A stretch of 64,000 nt of DNA from Aquarana catesbeiana (taxonomy: Eukaryota > Chordata > Amphibia > Anura > Ranidae). The translations under genes were made by a program, and so were the position numbers. Positions 1-11,367 of this stretch are shown in pieces. Under the pieces are notes generated by a model. That model did no database searches. It had not been told where the DNA came from and worked only from the letters and a program-made list of their open reading frames with translations. The DNA lies in contig NC_133334.1 of the NCBI RefSeq assembly GCF_042186555.1, positions 23,644,252 to 23,708,251 on the forward strand. The letters are read 5' to 3'. Within the stretch, counting starts at the first letter, position 1. Each line of letters opens with the position of its first letter.

Positions 1-57
1 TATATTATTTTATTTATTACATATGAACTCCAGAAGTGCCTCTGATTTAGTAATTTT

Positions 58-370
58 GAGCTGAACTCCCAGCACAGAAAATAATAATAATTTTAATATA
101 TTCCTCTATAGCCACAAAGAATATACAGTGCATCCACTTTGTGTGCATCACATGCCTTTGGCAAATTCAATTATTACCTTGTAAAAGTAGCAGTGACATC
201 ACCACTGGGCTGTACTTAGCCTGCGCAGAGAGCAGAGCTGCGGGAGGGGCCCAGCAGGACCACCCACCACAGAAAACTACAAGAGGGGGTGGAGACAAGA
301 CCAATCACCCTGCACAGCGAGAGAGAGCAGCTCTGGCTGGCCTTTATTACAGAAAGGAAAGGTTTCACTG
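58..370 (+). repeat. Dispersed repeat X, copy 1
   Basis: This segment shares its layout with 62824-63120: an AGCTGAACTCC start, then AAAGTAGCAGTGACATCA, a GGGGYCCAGCAGG block, and GGCCTTTATTACAGAAAGG. Both copies lie on the same strand. It is probably a non-autonomous MITE of the TTAA type, because copy 2 starts at TTAA. No coding potential is seen. Confidence 0.7.
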
Positions 371-520
371 TCAGGACCTGAATAGCCTGCTGGTGGCATT
401 GTGCTTCCTAGAGTGGGAGGTTGCAGTTCCAGTGTCCACCAGCGGGTGTCTCCCAACAGATTCCAGTAATCAGTCTCCACCTAATGCTGGCTGCTGGGAG
501 GGTATTCATTCCCTCTTATA
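371..520 (+). repeat. Dispersed repeat Y fragment, LTR-like start
   Basis: The segment starts with TGTCAGGACCTG and matches 11624-11765 throughout, including CACCTGCTGGTGGCA-like and GCTGGCTGCTGGGAGGGTAT blocks. The TG start hints at an LTR, but no CA end or target duplication is visible here. It stops abruptly near 520, so it is truncated. Confidence 0.55.
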
Positions 521-526
521 ATATTA

Positions 527-1000
527 CAGTGGCAAAGCTGACCATGCCCCTTGTGGCTGCTGTTGCTGCAAAGCTCACGCTGACTGCTGTTGCAGCAGGA
601 CTGGGTGTGGAGGCATGGCGGCAAAGTTGACCATGCTAGTCCAGGCGGCCGTTGAAGCAGAGCTGGGTGGAGAGTTGTAGCGGCAAAGCTGACCATGTTC
701 CTTGTGGCTGCTGTTGTAGCAGAGCTGAGTGCGGAGGTATGGCGGCAAAGCCGATCATGCTCCCCCTGGCTGCTGTCGCAGCAGAGCTGGGTGGAGAGTT
801 GTGGCAGCAAAGCTGACCATCTTCCTTGTGCTGCTGTTGCAGCAGGGTTTGGGCAAAGGCGTGGCTGCAAAAGCTGACTACTGGCTGTTGTTGCAGCAGG
901 ACTGGGGGTGGAGGCATGGCGGCAAAGCTGACAACACTCCTACAGGTTGTTGTTGCCGCAGAGCGACTTGGCTGTAAAGCTGACCATGGAAGTACAGGCT
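527..1000 (+). repeat. Degenerate ~60-bp tandem repeat
   Basis: About eight diverged units carry a GGCAAAGCTGACCATG core, at roughly 531, 621, 681, 744, 806, 866, 919 and 975. Spacing is mostly 55-63 bp. Units also share TGCTGTTGCAGCAG and GGGTGGAGGCATGG. Overlapping frames on both strands are by-products of the array. Confidence 0.8.
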
Positions 1001-1019
1001 CTGTAAATCTGATCAGCTA

Positions 1020-1730
1020 GAAAAGGCACGCATTCTGTCCATGCCAAGACTGATCTGCTCTTGTGCTTGGCCTGGTCAGACAGGGTTTCTGGCATGGTCA
1101 CTAGGTTCTTAGGAAAAGGGACTGCTGGGACACTAGATGCAACCTATCAGTGACAGGTTGTAAATAAATGAATACATTAATACTATTTAAATGCCAAGGG
1201 TTACATACACTTTAAATAACCAGCAAAGTCTTGGCTTATTCCAGACACAGCTGAGGCTTCCACAACATTGCTGCTTCTTGTCTAGACACGGTTTATGGGT
1301 TCTCCTCAGGTGATGTATAATAAACCAACTTTCTCTACCTGGACAACTTTGTCACCTTGTTGAGATGTTTTATTGGAGGGTGTTTTTTATTCTCTTCTGT
1401 TTGGCGTTTCATTAAACGGTGATCTTTCCAGCCTGTCAGTTGTCTGGCTTCCAGCCCCTTTGTATTTTGATGTAGTTTTTTTTCTGGTCACCGTTAAATG
1501 TTGACGGATTTTTCTGTTCAGCCAGGCAAGTGAAGGGAAATACTGTGTTTTAAATCCCTGTTAATCTTCCCTTTAGAGAGCTCTGAGCCGCTGGGAACGG
1601 CAGAGGCTTCCTGTGGGCTGCTATGAATTTTTCTGTGTTGGGAACGTGTTGGAACATTTCAGAATGGTAAACTGTATCTGCAGCCGATGTATATGGGATG
1701 TAGGCCGATCTGTTGGGTAGTACAGAAATA
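1020..1730. other. Low-copy island, no gene seen
   Basis: No tandem structure, transposon terminus or credible exon was recognised. Composition is mixed, with T-rich runs. The island ends at the left target duplication of the hAT element at 1739. Confidence 0.5.
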
Positions 1731-1738
1731 TTCTAGAT

Positions 1739-2990
1739 CAGTGATGGCGAACCTATGGCACACCTGCCACAGCTGGCACGCAGAGCCCTCTCTGTGAGCA
1801 TGCATCTTACAGAGCCAGCGCCACCAGGATAGGAAGGGGGGTTATCCCCCAGCCAGGCAGTCACTTGCACTGGCAGTGCAGGCATGGAGGAGCCGGCTCC
1901 CTTCCTTGCATCAGTGCGATCGGGCAGCGGGGCGGCCGATGTGTGTAAATCCCTCCCTGCATGCACCGAGGGCAGCTCAGTGGGAAGGATTTACACGGAG
2001 TGTCTGATGCTGTAAGTAGCTCCACAATACCTCTGGAAACTGAGGAAGAGAAGAGTGCCTCCTCCCTTCCTGGACTTTGAGAGCCAATAGGAGAGTGGCT
2101 GCCTGTGCAGAGGCTTGGCCGCTGAATCATGACCATGTGGAGGACTGTGTACACACACACAGGTAGGACAGTCCTATGGGAGGGAAGCCAGAGGTCACTG
2201 CTATAGGGGAAAAGGGGGGGCAGAGGTCACGTGTGTGTGGGAGGGGGGATATGAAGGGGGCAGAGGACACTGCTTTGGAAGGGCCACCCTCATAGCAGTG
2301 TCCTCTACTGGCCTTCACATCACTCCCCCGAACCCTGCATTCTGGGCGCAACGCCTTCCCGAACCCTGCATTCTGGGCGCAACGCCTTCCCGAACCCTGC
2401 ATTCTGGGCGCAACGCCTTCCCGAACCCTGCATTCTGGGCGCAACGCCTTCCCGAACCCTGCATTCTGGGCGCAACGCCTTCCCGAACCCTGCATTCTGG
2501 GCGCAACGCCTTCCCGAACCCTGCATTCTGGGCGCAACGCCTTCCCGAACCCTGCATTCTGGGCGCAACGCCTTCCCGAACCCTGCATTCTGGGCGCAAC
2601 GCCTTCCCGAACCCTGCATTCTGGGCGCAACGCCTTCCCGAACCCTGCATTCTGGGCGCAACGCCTTCCCGAACCCTGCATTCTGGGCGCAACGCCTTCC
2701 CGAACCCTGCATTCTGGGCGCAACGCCTTCCCGAACCCTGCATTCTGGGCGCAACGCCTTCCCGAACCCTGCTTGAGAGAACAACGCCTTCCCGAACCCT
2801 GCATTCTGAGCGTAATGCACTCCTTTGAAAAAGCACAAAAGGTTTTTTCTGGGCAGAATCTTACGTTTTTGGTCCCTAAAGGCTCATTCAGAGGGATGAT
2901 CAGTCCCATCCTCTGTACAGAGCCGCTGGTAGATTTAATTCCATGTTGGCACTTTGAAATAAATACGTTGTTTTTGTGTCGCCATCGCTG
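1739..2990 (+). mobile_element. Non-autonomous hAT transposon, 1252 bp, complete
   Basis: The element starts CAGTGATGGCGAACCTATGG and ends GTGTCGCCATCGCTG, which gives imperfect terminal inverted repeats of the form CAGYGATGGCGA. It is flanked by an exact 8-bp duplication, TTCTAGAT, at 1731-1738 and 2991-2998. CAG-type ends plus an 8-bp duplication identify the hAT superfamily. The interior holds a 31-bp minisatellite and no transposase. The 347-aa minus-strand frame at 2127-3170 reads through the array and is not a gene. Confidence 0.9.
2324..2812 (+). repeat. 31-bp minisatellite, ~15 units
   Basis: The core CCCGAACCCTGCATTCTGGG recurs every 31 bp from 2330. Most units are identical; the last two are diverged. 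Because 31 is not a multiple of three, each strand stays open in several frames with a 31-residue period, producing false 170-350-aa proteins. It lies wholly inside the hAT at 1739-2990. Confidence 0.97.
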
Positions 2991-3109
2991 TTCTAGATGA
3001 TAAACTGGATTGGACGAATCGTAGAAAAGAAACAATGTGCAGTGACACACCGGCCAATTAAAATTTCTATTGCAGCAGCCTGGAATAAATAGAAAAATGA
3101 AAATAGATT

Positions 3110-3545
3110 TTTGATTGGTTGTTCTGTTACTCCCCTTTGCATATCCTTTTATTTTCTTCCTTTTGTGCATCCATTCTCGTGGCCTTTTGTTTGCTGTCTC
3201 CTTTTCTGTTCCAGGTATCTTCTCTCCTCTCCCCTTTGTATTTTCTTCTCTCCCTTTCCCTTGATTTGTCGTTGCTCCCTTTATCTGCCCATTCCCTGAC
3301 AGACTTTGCCTTTTCCGTTGCTTTCCATTCTCTTTATTTGTCTTCTCCCAATTTCCCTTTCTTCCTATCTACTTCTTTTTTTCCATCATCTTTTCATATC
3401 TCTTGCCCTTTTCCTTTTCTTGTCATTGCTCTTTGTTACCGTTTGCCCCTCGCTATCCCTGGTCCTCTGCCAACTGCCTTTGCCCTCCCTCATTTTTGTC
3501 CTTTCTTAACTCTTGTGGTTTGCCATCTCTTATCCTTGTTCTTTC
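3110..3545. repeat. Pyrimidine-rich low-complexity tract
   Basis: The + strand is almost entirely C and T (CCCTTT, TTCTTCC blocks) with no clean period. The open frame at 3119-4213 across this tract and the next array is a composition artefact. Confidence 0.7.
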
Positions 3546-3740
3546 TTAAGACCCCTTTCACACTGAGGCAGTTTTCAGGCGTTTCAGCGCTACAAATGGC
3601 GCTTGTAGTGCACCTGAAAACTGCCTCCCGTTCTCTGCAATGGGTGCTTTCACACCCGGGCAGTGCACTTGTGGGATGTTCAGAAAAGTCCTGCAAGCAG
3701 CATCTTTTTGGGCGGGTTGGGAGCGCTGTCCTTAGCTCAT
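3546..3740 (+). mobile_element. PIF/Harbinger-like MITE fragment
   Basis: It starts TAA-GACCCCTTTCACACTG and contains the inverted pair GAGGCAGTTTTCAGG / CCTGAAAACTGCCTC around GCGCTACAAATGGCGC. CCCTTTCACAC ends with a TWA target are typical of Harbinger MITEs. The right end is lost in the minisatellite that follows. Confidence 0.55.
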
Positions 3741-3741
3741 C

Positions 3742-4140
3742 CTTAGCCAGCTCATGCCCTTGGCCTTTAGCCAGCTCATGCCCTTGGCCTTTGGCCAGCC
3801 CGTGCCCCTTGGCCAGCCCGTGCCCCTTGGCCAGCCCGTGCCCCTTGCCAGCCCATGTCCCTTGCCAGCCCCTAGCCAGCCCTTGCCCCTGTCCCTTGCC
3901 AGCCCTTGGCCAGCCCTTGCCCCTGACCTTTGCCAGCCCCTGTCCTTTGCCAGCCCTTGCCCCTGTCCTTTGCCAGCCCTTGCCCCTGTCCTTTGCCAGC
4001 CCTTGCCCCTGTCCTTTGCCAGCCCTTGCCCCTGTCCTTTGCCAGCCCTTGCCCCTGTCCTTTGCCAGCCCTTGCCCCTGTCCTTTGCCAGCCCTTGCCC
4101 CTGTCCTTTGCCAGCTCTTTCGCCTGCCTTTTGCCCTTTG
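3742..4140 (+). repeat. C/T-rich minisatellite with 23-bp core units
   Basis: Between about 3949 and 4118 the unit GCCAGCCCTTGCCCCTGTCC plus TTT repeats every 23 bp, about seven times. The left part is built from shorter, diverged 18-20-bp relatives such as CAGCCCGTGCCCCTTGG. Predicted repeat proteins here are artefacts. Confidence 0.9.
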
Positions 4141-4199
4141 CCACTCCTTGCCTCTTCTCTTTTCTCCCCCTTCCATTCCTTTTCCTTCCCTTCTCTCCC

Positions 4200-5080
4200 T
4201 TGTATTAAAGTAAGACAAATAGTATCTCTGATGAAGAAGGTTTTGCTTGCAGCCCCGGCTCCAGCTCCGTATTAGTCTGCAGTGTTTAGCGAGTTGCTGT
4301 GAAATGCCAGGAAGGGAGAGCTTCTCTATCGAGGTCATTGTCAGCTCTGGGGAATCAAGGAAAGCTTTAAATAAGGGGAAGCGGAATGATGTCACTGGAC
4401 GTGACACTTTTTCCATTTCCAACCCATGTCGAATGCCAACAGAATCATTTGTGAAATGAAACCCAAGCCAGCAAACTCCAATAATTACCTTAGTTCCCAT
4501 GGCTGGATCTTAAAAAGGAACTTTAATTAATGGGCACATAATTATCCCATTCAGCTCTCTCAGAAAATGGCAGCTCTTCTTGTGGAAAAAAATTCTTATA
4601 AAAGGCGGCATGTTTCTTATTGCCAGATACAAGTGCAGAAATGAAAGTGTTAGTTCCTGTGCCTGTCCCCTGTTTTCATCCATACATCGTTAGTGCTAGA
4701 AAAATACATTTCCCATGATTGAGACATTTTCCTACTTCTAGTAATGGAGTTACCTGATTATATTTGATTTCAGTCGTGACTCATTTCAGTTCTCTCCATA
4801 TCGTTCTCTCCTCTCGCTGTTCTTCTTTCTCTCTCCTGTGTGACTGATCTGTATAATTAACAATTGTTGATCAGAGAAGCAAAGAATGATCCCAGTTCTA
4901 CTGAATATAGGTAGCCACTAGCGGTGGAGTCTACTAAGATATGCGTGCAATGCATTCGTGGAAATATGGCTCAGCAAGCATGTAAATGGTGAACCAAAAA
5001 TATCAAGATAAAATGTAAAACATTTCAAGAACGAATTTCAAAATGTTTTCACTGAATTATAATTAAAATTTTACTTTAAA
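4200..5080. other. Low-copy island, no gene seen
   Basis: AT-leaning sequence without recognisable repeat ends. It includes ACTTTAATTAATGGGC and AATAATTACC, motifs compatible with homeodomain binding. This makes it a candidate conserved non-coding element, but conservation cannot be judged from one sequence. Confidence 0.4.
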
Positions 5081-5191
5081 GGGTCACTCAGTCCAACCAG
5101 AATTGGTAATTCCATGTTTGGTAGATGCTAGAGAGTTCTACCCCCTGACAGTCTCTATGTCTGTGGAACTCAATTGGTAAGATCTCTGAGT

Positions 5192-5690
5192 TCCCGCATC
5201 TGCACACCTGCTATTCCCAATATGAGGGGTTTCCACCCTCCATTCGCTGACTTTCCTGGTCTCTACATTTGCTCTGCATCCCTGTGCTAAGTTCCTGGGT
5301 CTGCACACCTGCTATTCCCAATATGAGGGGTTTCCACCCTCCATTCGCTGACTTTCCTGGTCTCTACATTTGCTCTGCATCCCTGGGCTGAGTTCCTGGG
5401 TCTGCACACCTGATATGCCCCAGTATCAGGGTCTTTCATCATCTCTGAGCTGAGTTTGCAGGTCTGTACATCTGCTGTGTCCATTGTAAGGGTCTCCCAC
5501 CATCTCCGGACTGAGTTCCCAGGTCTGTGCACTTACTGCGCCCATTATGAGGGGTTCCCACCATCACTGTGCTGAGTTCTGGGGTCTGTACACCTGCTGT
5601 GCCCATTATGAGGGGATCCCTCCATCCTGGGTCTGTATGCCTGCTTTGTTCCTCATGTGGGTCTCCCACTATACATACTGGACTTATTAT
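5192..5690 (+). repeat. Mixed 101/62-bp tandem repeat
   Basis: TCTGCACACCTGCTATTCCC recurs at about 5200 and 5301 (period ~101). It is followed by about four shorter ~50-62-bp relatives sharing TCTGTACACCTGCTG and a GGGTCTCCCACCATC block. The small minus-strand frames here come from the repeat. Confidence 0.85.
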
Positions 5691-5879
5691 TATATATTAT
5701 GGAGACTGCAACCGGTACAGCTGGGAGACACAAAGTTGGGAGAGAACATCCAAAACTTCCAGGTGGACAGAAACAGAGTCAGAAATGATGGTGGAGATCT
5801 TGCTGTATCTAAAACGGGCTGATTCAGCCCACTAGGAACCGATTATAACTAAAATATCACTTTTGGGCCAACTAATGCT

Positions 5880-6929
5880 TTAACCACTTCCGGATCGCCG
5901 CACGCCGATATACGTCATTATTTTAAAGCGGAATATCGTTGTTATGGCAGCAGCTAGCTGCCATAACCCCGGATCCTCTTCTTCGGCCGACGGTCCGCTT
6001 TCTGATAAGAGTGGTCTCTGCGGTGGATTCCCCACAATCGGATCTTCACCCTTGCTGGGCATGGAGACGAGTGAGGGGAAGATGGCCCCCACCCGTCTCC
6101 ATAATATAGCTCTTAAAGGGCCATTTTTATTTATTTATTTTAAATGACAATTTTTTTTTTTTATGATTGCATTTTAGTGTAAATATGCGATCTGAGGACT
6201 TTTTGACCCCCAGATCTCATATTTAAGAGGACCTGTCATGCTTTTTTTCTATTACAAGGGATGTTTACATTCCTTTTAATGGGAATAAAAGTGACACAAC
6301 TTTTTTTTTTTTTTTAAAAAAACAGATGTAAAAATAAATAAGAAAAAAATAAAATTTTATACCCGCCCCGTCCCGCCAAGCTCATGTGCAGAAGCAAACG
6401 CATAAATAAATAGCGCCCTCATATGAAAACGGTGTTCAAACCACACATGTGAGGTATCTCTGCGATCGGTGGAGCGAGAGCAATAATTCTAGTCATGGAC
6501 CTCCTCTGTAACTCAAAACCTGCAACCTGTAGAATTTTTTTTAAACGTTGCTTATGAAGATTTTTAAGGGTAAAAGTATGTCGCCATTCCACAAGCGGGC
6601 GCACTTTTGAAGCGTGACATGTTGGGTATCAATTTAATCAGCGTAACATTATCTTTAACAGTATTAAAAAATTGGGCTAACTTTACTGTTGTCTTATTTT
6701 TTAATTCAAAAAAGTGTATTTTTTTTCCCCCCAAAAAAAGTGCGCTTGTAAGACCGCTGCGCAAATACTGTGTGACAGAAAGTATTGCAATGACCGCCAT
6801 TTTATTCTCTAGGGTGTTAGAAAAATAAATGTAGAATGTTTGGGGGTTTTAAGTAATTTTCTAGCAAAAAAAACCTGTTTTTAACTTGTAAACAACAAAT
6901 CTCAAGAGGCTCGGTCCTTAAGTGGTTAA
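5880..6929 (+). mobile_element. TTAA-target (piggyBac-like) non-autonomous element, family A
   Basis: The element begins TTAACCACTTCCGG and ends TCCTTAAGTGGTTAA, so both ends are TTAA with a CCACTT/AAGTGG inverted terminus. The interior has family-specific blocks GTGAGGTATCTCTGCGATCG, GACATGTTGGGTATCAATTT and CGCCATTTTATTCTCTAGGG. These recur in relatives at 17871, 23129, 35836, 49626, 52255 and 55059. No transposase is present. The superfamily call rests on the target site and termini only. Confidence 0.8.
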
Positions 6930-8220
6930 TATAGCCATTCCAACACAAGCATCTTGCTGGTTAATTAGACTGGAGTTTTTTTTTTTTGTTTTGTTATTTA
7001 AATAAATCTGTTAAGCTTTATTTGTATATAAAATAGCACAGTTACATTATCACAACCGACCCCCAACCCCCCCCCCAGAAGAAGCTTCTTTTTTATAATG
7101 TCCGTATACCCCTACTGAGAAGACAGATTTTATTTGTTTTTTGTTCCTCTGTGCGGTCACTCCCACCCCTCAGCAGGCCATAATCAAGTAGCTTTGCACC
7201 AGAACACAAAAGCTCCAGAGCACCATGAGGGCTTTTCTCTGCTTTGCTAATGGTTCCCGTATTTCGACGGAAGCTTCTTGTGCCTTTCAGTCGGGATTTT
7301 CCTCCTGCCGGAGCACACGGTCTACAATGTGTGTGTGTTGGTGCCTTCAATGGCCTCTTAGATTGCATCGGCCCCTGGAGAGCTGCTTTACAAGTGGTCT
7401 TTTCTCCCTCGCCTTCTTCATCTTACAAGGTCTGTTCTCAGGCTTTTTCGAGGACTTTTTTTTTTTTTTTTTTCAGTTCCTTTGACTTTTGCAGCTGTGC
7501 AAATCCACACGATGCTTCTCGGTGACGCTGGCTGCCTGCTGTGGCTAGGAGATCTGCGGCCTTTCATCGAGCTTCCCTCTATGCTCAGTTTGTGGTTTCA
7601 TTCAGATTTTGCTTTCAGAAGGTCAGTCTGGGCAGAATGGATGGGTCTAGTTTTGGGTAGACTTTGACGGACTCAATTATCTGAGTTTCTTATCTTCTTT
7701 CAGTGGACAGACTTCTGCAACTGACCGCCTCTGTTGCTATGCCCAAAATGGTTAGATTTGACTTGTTCACCTTCAGGCATGTTTCTGTTCATTTTGGAGT
7801 TAGGTGCAAGGCACGCCAAATGCGACGTATCAACGAACATGATTTCTGTAGGACCCATTCTGTGGGACCCATTCCCGCAATTGTTCTTCACTTCTGAACT
7901 AATCCTGCTTGCGGTTTTCTACGTATTTTGCCGCTAAAGCAGTTTGAACATAATGCGACCTGAAAGACCTTGCAGCACCGTTCCAAGCAAGAGTATATTC
8001 TCTTTCCCTCTGGTCCTCCGGTATAGGGGCGCCGACGTTCAAACTATCGCATCCGGTGGTATCGATAACAGGCGTCTGGAATGCTGCTCTCCCACCCGAC
8101 CCATGTACAGTGTATTATACAGCCTCAGGCAGCGCTACTCGACTGACCACGCCCCCCCCCCCCCCGACGTTTTGCCCTGCCCCCCAGGGCAAAGCCATAG
8201 AGCCTCTATGACTAAGCCCT
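6930..8220. other. Unclassified 1.3-kb stretch, no gene seen
   Basis: It contains a T-rich run, a poly-C run (8154-8164) and short open frames of at most 93 residues with no recognised domain. TGCCTTTCAG at about 7280 resembles a splice acceptor, but no paired exon was found. Repeat ends were not recognised. Confidence 0.35.
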
Positions 8221-8225
8221 GGTAA

Positions 8226-9027
8226 GCAGCGTGAAACGCGTCAGTTGTGGTCATTGCAGTAGCTCTGGCTGAGGCCAGTATAATATACTTTACACAGGTC
8301 AGGTGGGAAAGCGGCGTTCCGGATGCCAGCTTGAACAGAATCCTTGATCCTTTTAATAGGAAACTGCAGTGCGGCGCATGTGAAGATGCATGGCATTATT
8401 GTAAGTATGCATGATCGTGTGAACAAGCCGAGGATTACATAGTGGACGATCTGAGAATTCTGGGAAAGAAATCTCATCATTTGAGCCCCTATGATATATA
8501 AGAAGCCCATTGGTAAATGAGCCCAGAAGTATTTCTCCAAAAGCAAAAGTGGTGACTGCATTAGATTTCTTTTTCAGTCCTTCTTTTTTTTTTTTTTTTT
8601 TCACTTGGTGATAATGCCATTAACACTTCCCATCCTAGGGGGTGGCAGCACTCACAATACTGTATGGAGGAGCAGCAGCGTTGTCACCCTAGGACAGGAA
8701 GTGTTTAGACTACAGAAAACTTCTTCCTCTCTCCTTCTCCATAACATGGGGGGTTGTTTTAGTAGTCCTAGGACATTTCCTGATAAGTTTCATTGAGATA
8801 ACCCTGCAAAAGACACAGGGCAGCACTTCATATGGGAAGTAGTAAAATACTGCATCATGGCCACTAGATGGAGCTGAGGAGCACAGGAAATATGCTTTTT
8901 TAAGGAGATACAATATAACAATCCTAGAGAATGCTGGAGGGAGTTAGTTAATAAATGTAAAAAAAAATATTTATTTGCTAATTCCATCAATCCTTCTCTA
9001 GAACTCCCACATTGTATATTTTGTTAA
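8226..9027. repeat. Probable ancient repeat, unclassified
   Basis: The left edge has GTGAAACGCGTCAG, a degenerate member of the recurrent GAAAC-RCGT motif described in the findings. Further right is ATGGCCACTAGATGGAGCTG, a string I associate with dispersed vertebrate repeats. No boundaries or target duplication were identified. Confidence 0.35.
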
Positions 9028-9103
9028 TAAGATAATAGCAGAGGAATTAAGCAGCAGACAGAAATGATACTTAGTTCTTTGGATTAAAGAAAACACTATA
9101 GAA

Positions 9104-9795
9104 CAGGGGGTATTCAAACTTTCTAAGCAAAGAGCCAGTTTAGGCCCCTTTCACATGTGCGGACAGTATGTCCGTATTTCATCCATTCGTTTTCGGATGA
9201 AATACGGACATACATGCATCCCTATGGGATAGCGGGTGTTAGCGGATGAACATCCGCTGACACCCGGTATCATCCGTCCCCGCTATGGCCCGATTCTGCA
9301 GACGGAGGAAAATCCTATTTTTCTATCCGTCTGCAGATCGGATGAACGTGGACAGACGGTCCGCTCTCCCCTATGGGGGGATCGGATGAACACGAAGAAC
9401 TGACAGGGCTGTGCAGGGACCGCCCTGTCATCCGCCGGCTCAGCGGGGATCAACGGAGCGATCTCCGCTGAGCAAGCGGATGTTCACAGGGCGGATCATC
9501 ACGGATCCGTCCCATGTGAAAGGACCCTTACTGTCCTTTTAGGGTTTAGGGGGGCCGGTCTGTGGCCAGTGGGAGTAGAAAATGCCCCAAAATCAGTGTC
9601 CCATCATTGCCTTTAATTGGAGAAATAGTGCCCCATTGTTGGCATCAATGGAAGAATAGTGCCCCATTGATGGTGTCAGTAGAGGGAATAATGCCCCATT
9701 ATTGGTGTCAGTTGGTGAAATAATGCCCCAAGGGCCAGATAAAGGCAAGCAAAGGGCCACATATGGCCCATCGGGCCGCACTGTGGAGACCACTG
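9104..9795 (+). mobile_element. Non-autonomous hAT transposon in family P
   Basis: It starts CAGGGGGTATTCAAACTTTC and ends TGTGGAGACCACTG. The flanks are CTATAGAA (9096-9103) and CTATAGAG (9796-9803), an 8-bp duplication with one mismatch. The interior has four or so diverged ~34-40-bp units built on AATAGTGCCCCATTGTTGG, and the left part is interrupted by a Harbinger-type MITE. Confidence 0.88.
9143..9527 (+). mobile_element. PIF/Harbinger-type MITE, 385 bp
   Basis: The ends are GGCCCCTTTCACATG and CATGTGAAAGGACCC, flanked by TTA on both sides (9140-9142 and 9528-9530). A 3-bp TTA duplication with these termini is characteristic of PIF/Harbinger. Removing it restores GCCAGTTTACTGTCC, continuous hAT sequence. 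Confidence 0.9.
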
Positions 9796-9849
9796 CTATA
9801 GAGGGGTATGCTTTGTTCATATTTTTAATGTCTGAGCTTTACAACCACT

Positions 9850-10382
9850 TTAAAATGTTACTAAACCCAGAAGCCTGCGTTCACTATATCTGGTCTCCCA
9901 CAGTACACAGAACATGGAAATGCAATTATTTTAGTAAATATAAACTTCTAAAGACCTTTTTCTCATCAGCAGTATATAGCAGTCTTGTGACTTCTATCGG
10001 TGTCTGGCTGAGCACTGGTTAAAGCTTGTAAAAGGATTTTTCATTCTCCTCTGACTGTCCTTTGAGGCTGCATGACCCCTGACTTTCTGTCTAGACCATG
10101 CTGATTGGCCCTGTGTTCATCACATGCACCCTCTCAAAAAAGAAAAAAAAATCTCTAGCAATACACACCAAACTGAGCATGTGCAGAGTGCTTCCTAGGG
10201 CTCTGTGCTATCAGGAGATGGATTGGGGACAGTAAGAAGGGGAGGATCAGAGAAGACAGGATCAAACAGACTTTTTACACAATGCAGGGAATTAACCCCT
10301 TAGGTTCCACAGTGAGTATAACAAGCATGCTTTACTGCATCTACAGACTGATTTTACTGTTGTGGGTTTAGTAACACTTTAC
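9850..10382 (+). mobile_element. TTAA-type MITE, family R
   Basis: Terminal inverted repeats are GTTACTAAACCCAGAA and TGTGGGTTTAGTAACAC. The left end shares the TTAA of family P; the right end is a decayed TTTA. Related starts occur at 17510 and about 27190. Confidence 0.75.
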
Positions 10383-10836
10383 GGGTTGGTTTTGTATGAG
10401 GGGAGCGTAGATCCTCACTTAGAAAGTCGCATTTGGTTTCAGCTGTGAAACTCTCCCGTGCCGGACCCTTTGTATATTTTTATACAGCCAGGCACGGAAT
10501 TGCTTAAAATTGACCTAATTGTGCTAGTCTGCCAACTTCTAACATTTTAGATTCTGCAGACAAACCGCAACACTGCCACTAAATCGCCGATATCCCTAAA
10601 TTAGATTTTTACTGTTTTTTTTTTTTTTCCCTCTCCTTTGTCCAAAGACATCCTGCGGTCGTCACACGTAGCAGAGACATGCAGTCTCCTCGTACGACAC
10701 TGAGCACGGTGAGAAAACCTTGGAAACGTTTTCACATTCTTGTGCAGCTTTAAAAGGTCTCACAAGTCTCGGCACGCCACGGGATAAAAGAGGTGGAAAG
10801 TCTGAGAATTCTGGAATCCCGGCTTTCTAGAAACTG
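10383..10836. other. Stretch with nothing recognised
   Basis: No repeat terminus, array or exon was recognised. The sequence includes a short T run near 10610. Confidence 0.4.
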
Positions 10837-11367
10837 TTAAAGCTGAAGTTTAGGTTTGCATAGTTACATTGTTCCAACTTGGACCAATGGAAGAATGCAT
10901 GCGCCAAAACTGGGAGATCCCCTTGGAGGCTGGAAATTACTTTTAGTAGGCACCGTTGGTCCAGTGATCTCCGGCTCCAGTGCCTCGGCTCCCTCGGCAT
11001 GGGCACCATTCAGAGAACACTTGCATTTTCTAGGTGAATGCAAAGCATTCTCTGAATGGCTGAAGTAGGAAGGAGGGCAGTGATGTCACAATTAGCACCT
11101 CATCCAGTCAGAGAACACTTTGAAGTCTTTGGAAAACTGCCAAGTGTTCTCTGAATGGCGCCTGTGCCAAGCAAGTGACCTCTTGTGTGCACTAAGCAGT
11201 AGGGCAGGTGCCTAGCACAGGACTTGGAAGCTAATGGAGATCACTGTAGTAGTTTTGTTGTCTACAGTGATTTCCAGTTTCCGCGGGGATCCCACAGGTA
11301 TGTCACTTCCATACTTATATTGGTCCAAGCTGTTGCATGTATATGCATACCTAAACTTCAGCTGTAA
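10837..11367 (+). mobile_element. TTAA-type MITE with ~45-bp inverted ends
   Basis: It starts TTAAAGCTGAAGTTTAGG and ends with CCTAAACTTCAGCTGTAA; the inner parts CCAACTTGGACCAAT / ATTGGTCCAAGC also pair. The left TTAA is intact and the right one is mutated. Internally CAGAGAACACTT / AGTGTTCTCTGAATGG-type strings recur in both orientations. Confidence 0.8.

Larger units (their letters stand above)
9028..9857 (-). mobile_element. TTAA MITE family P, copy 1, split by a hAT
   Basis: The pieces 9028-9103 and 9796-9857 join across the inserted hAT to give the same order as the copies at 12062-12428 and (inverted) 25248-26106: CAGCAGACAGAAATGA, then ACACTATAGAG, TATGCTTTGTTCATATT and TTTACAACCACTTTAA. 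The right end is the TTAA at 9850-9853. Confidence 0.8.

Noticed and set aside
2127..3170. 347-aa minus-strand open frame with RMQGSGRRCAQNAGFGK repeats
   Set aside because: It is the translation of the 31-bp minisatellite; open frames exist in several registers on both strands because 31 is not a multiple of three. No domain and no unique N-terminal support.
3490..4500. 336-aa frame rich in Gly/Lys/Gln repeats
   Set aside because: Translation of the C/T-rich minisatellite plus the pyrimidine tract; composition artefact.
7280..7700. TGCCTTTCAG and a T-rich tract followed by CAG as splice acceptors of a host gene
   Set aside because: No adjoining open frame of useful length and no matching donor; isolated acceptor-like strings are common.
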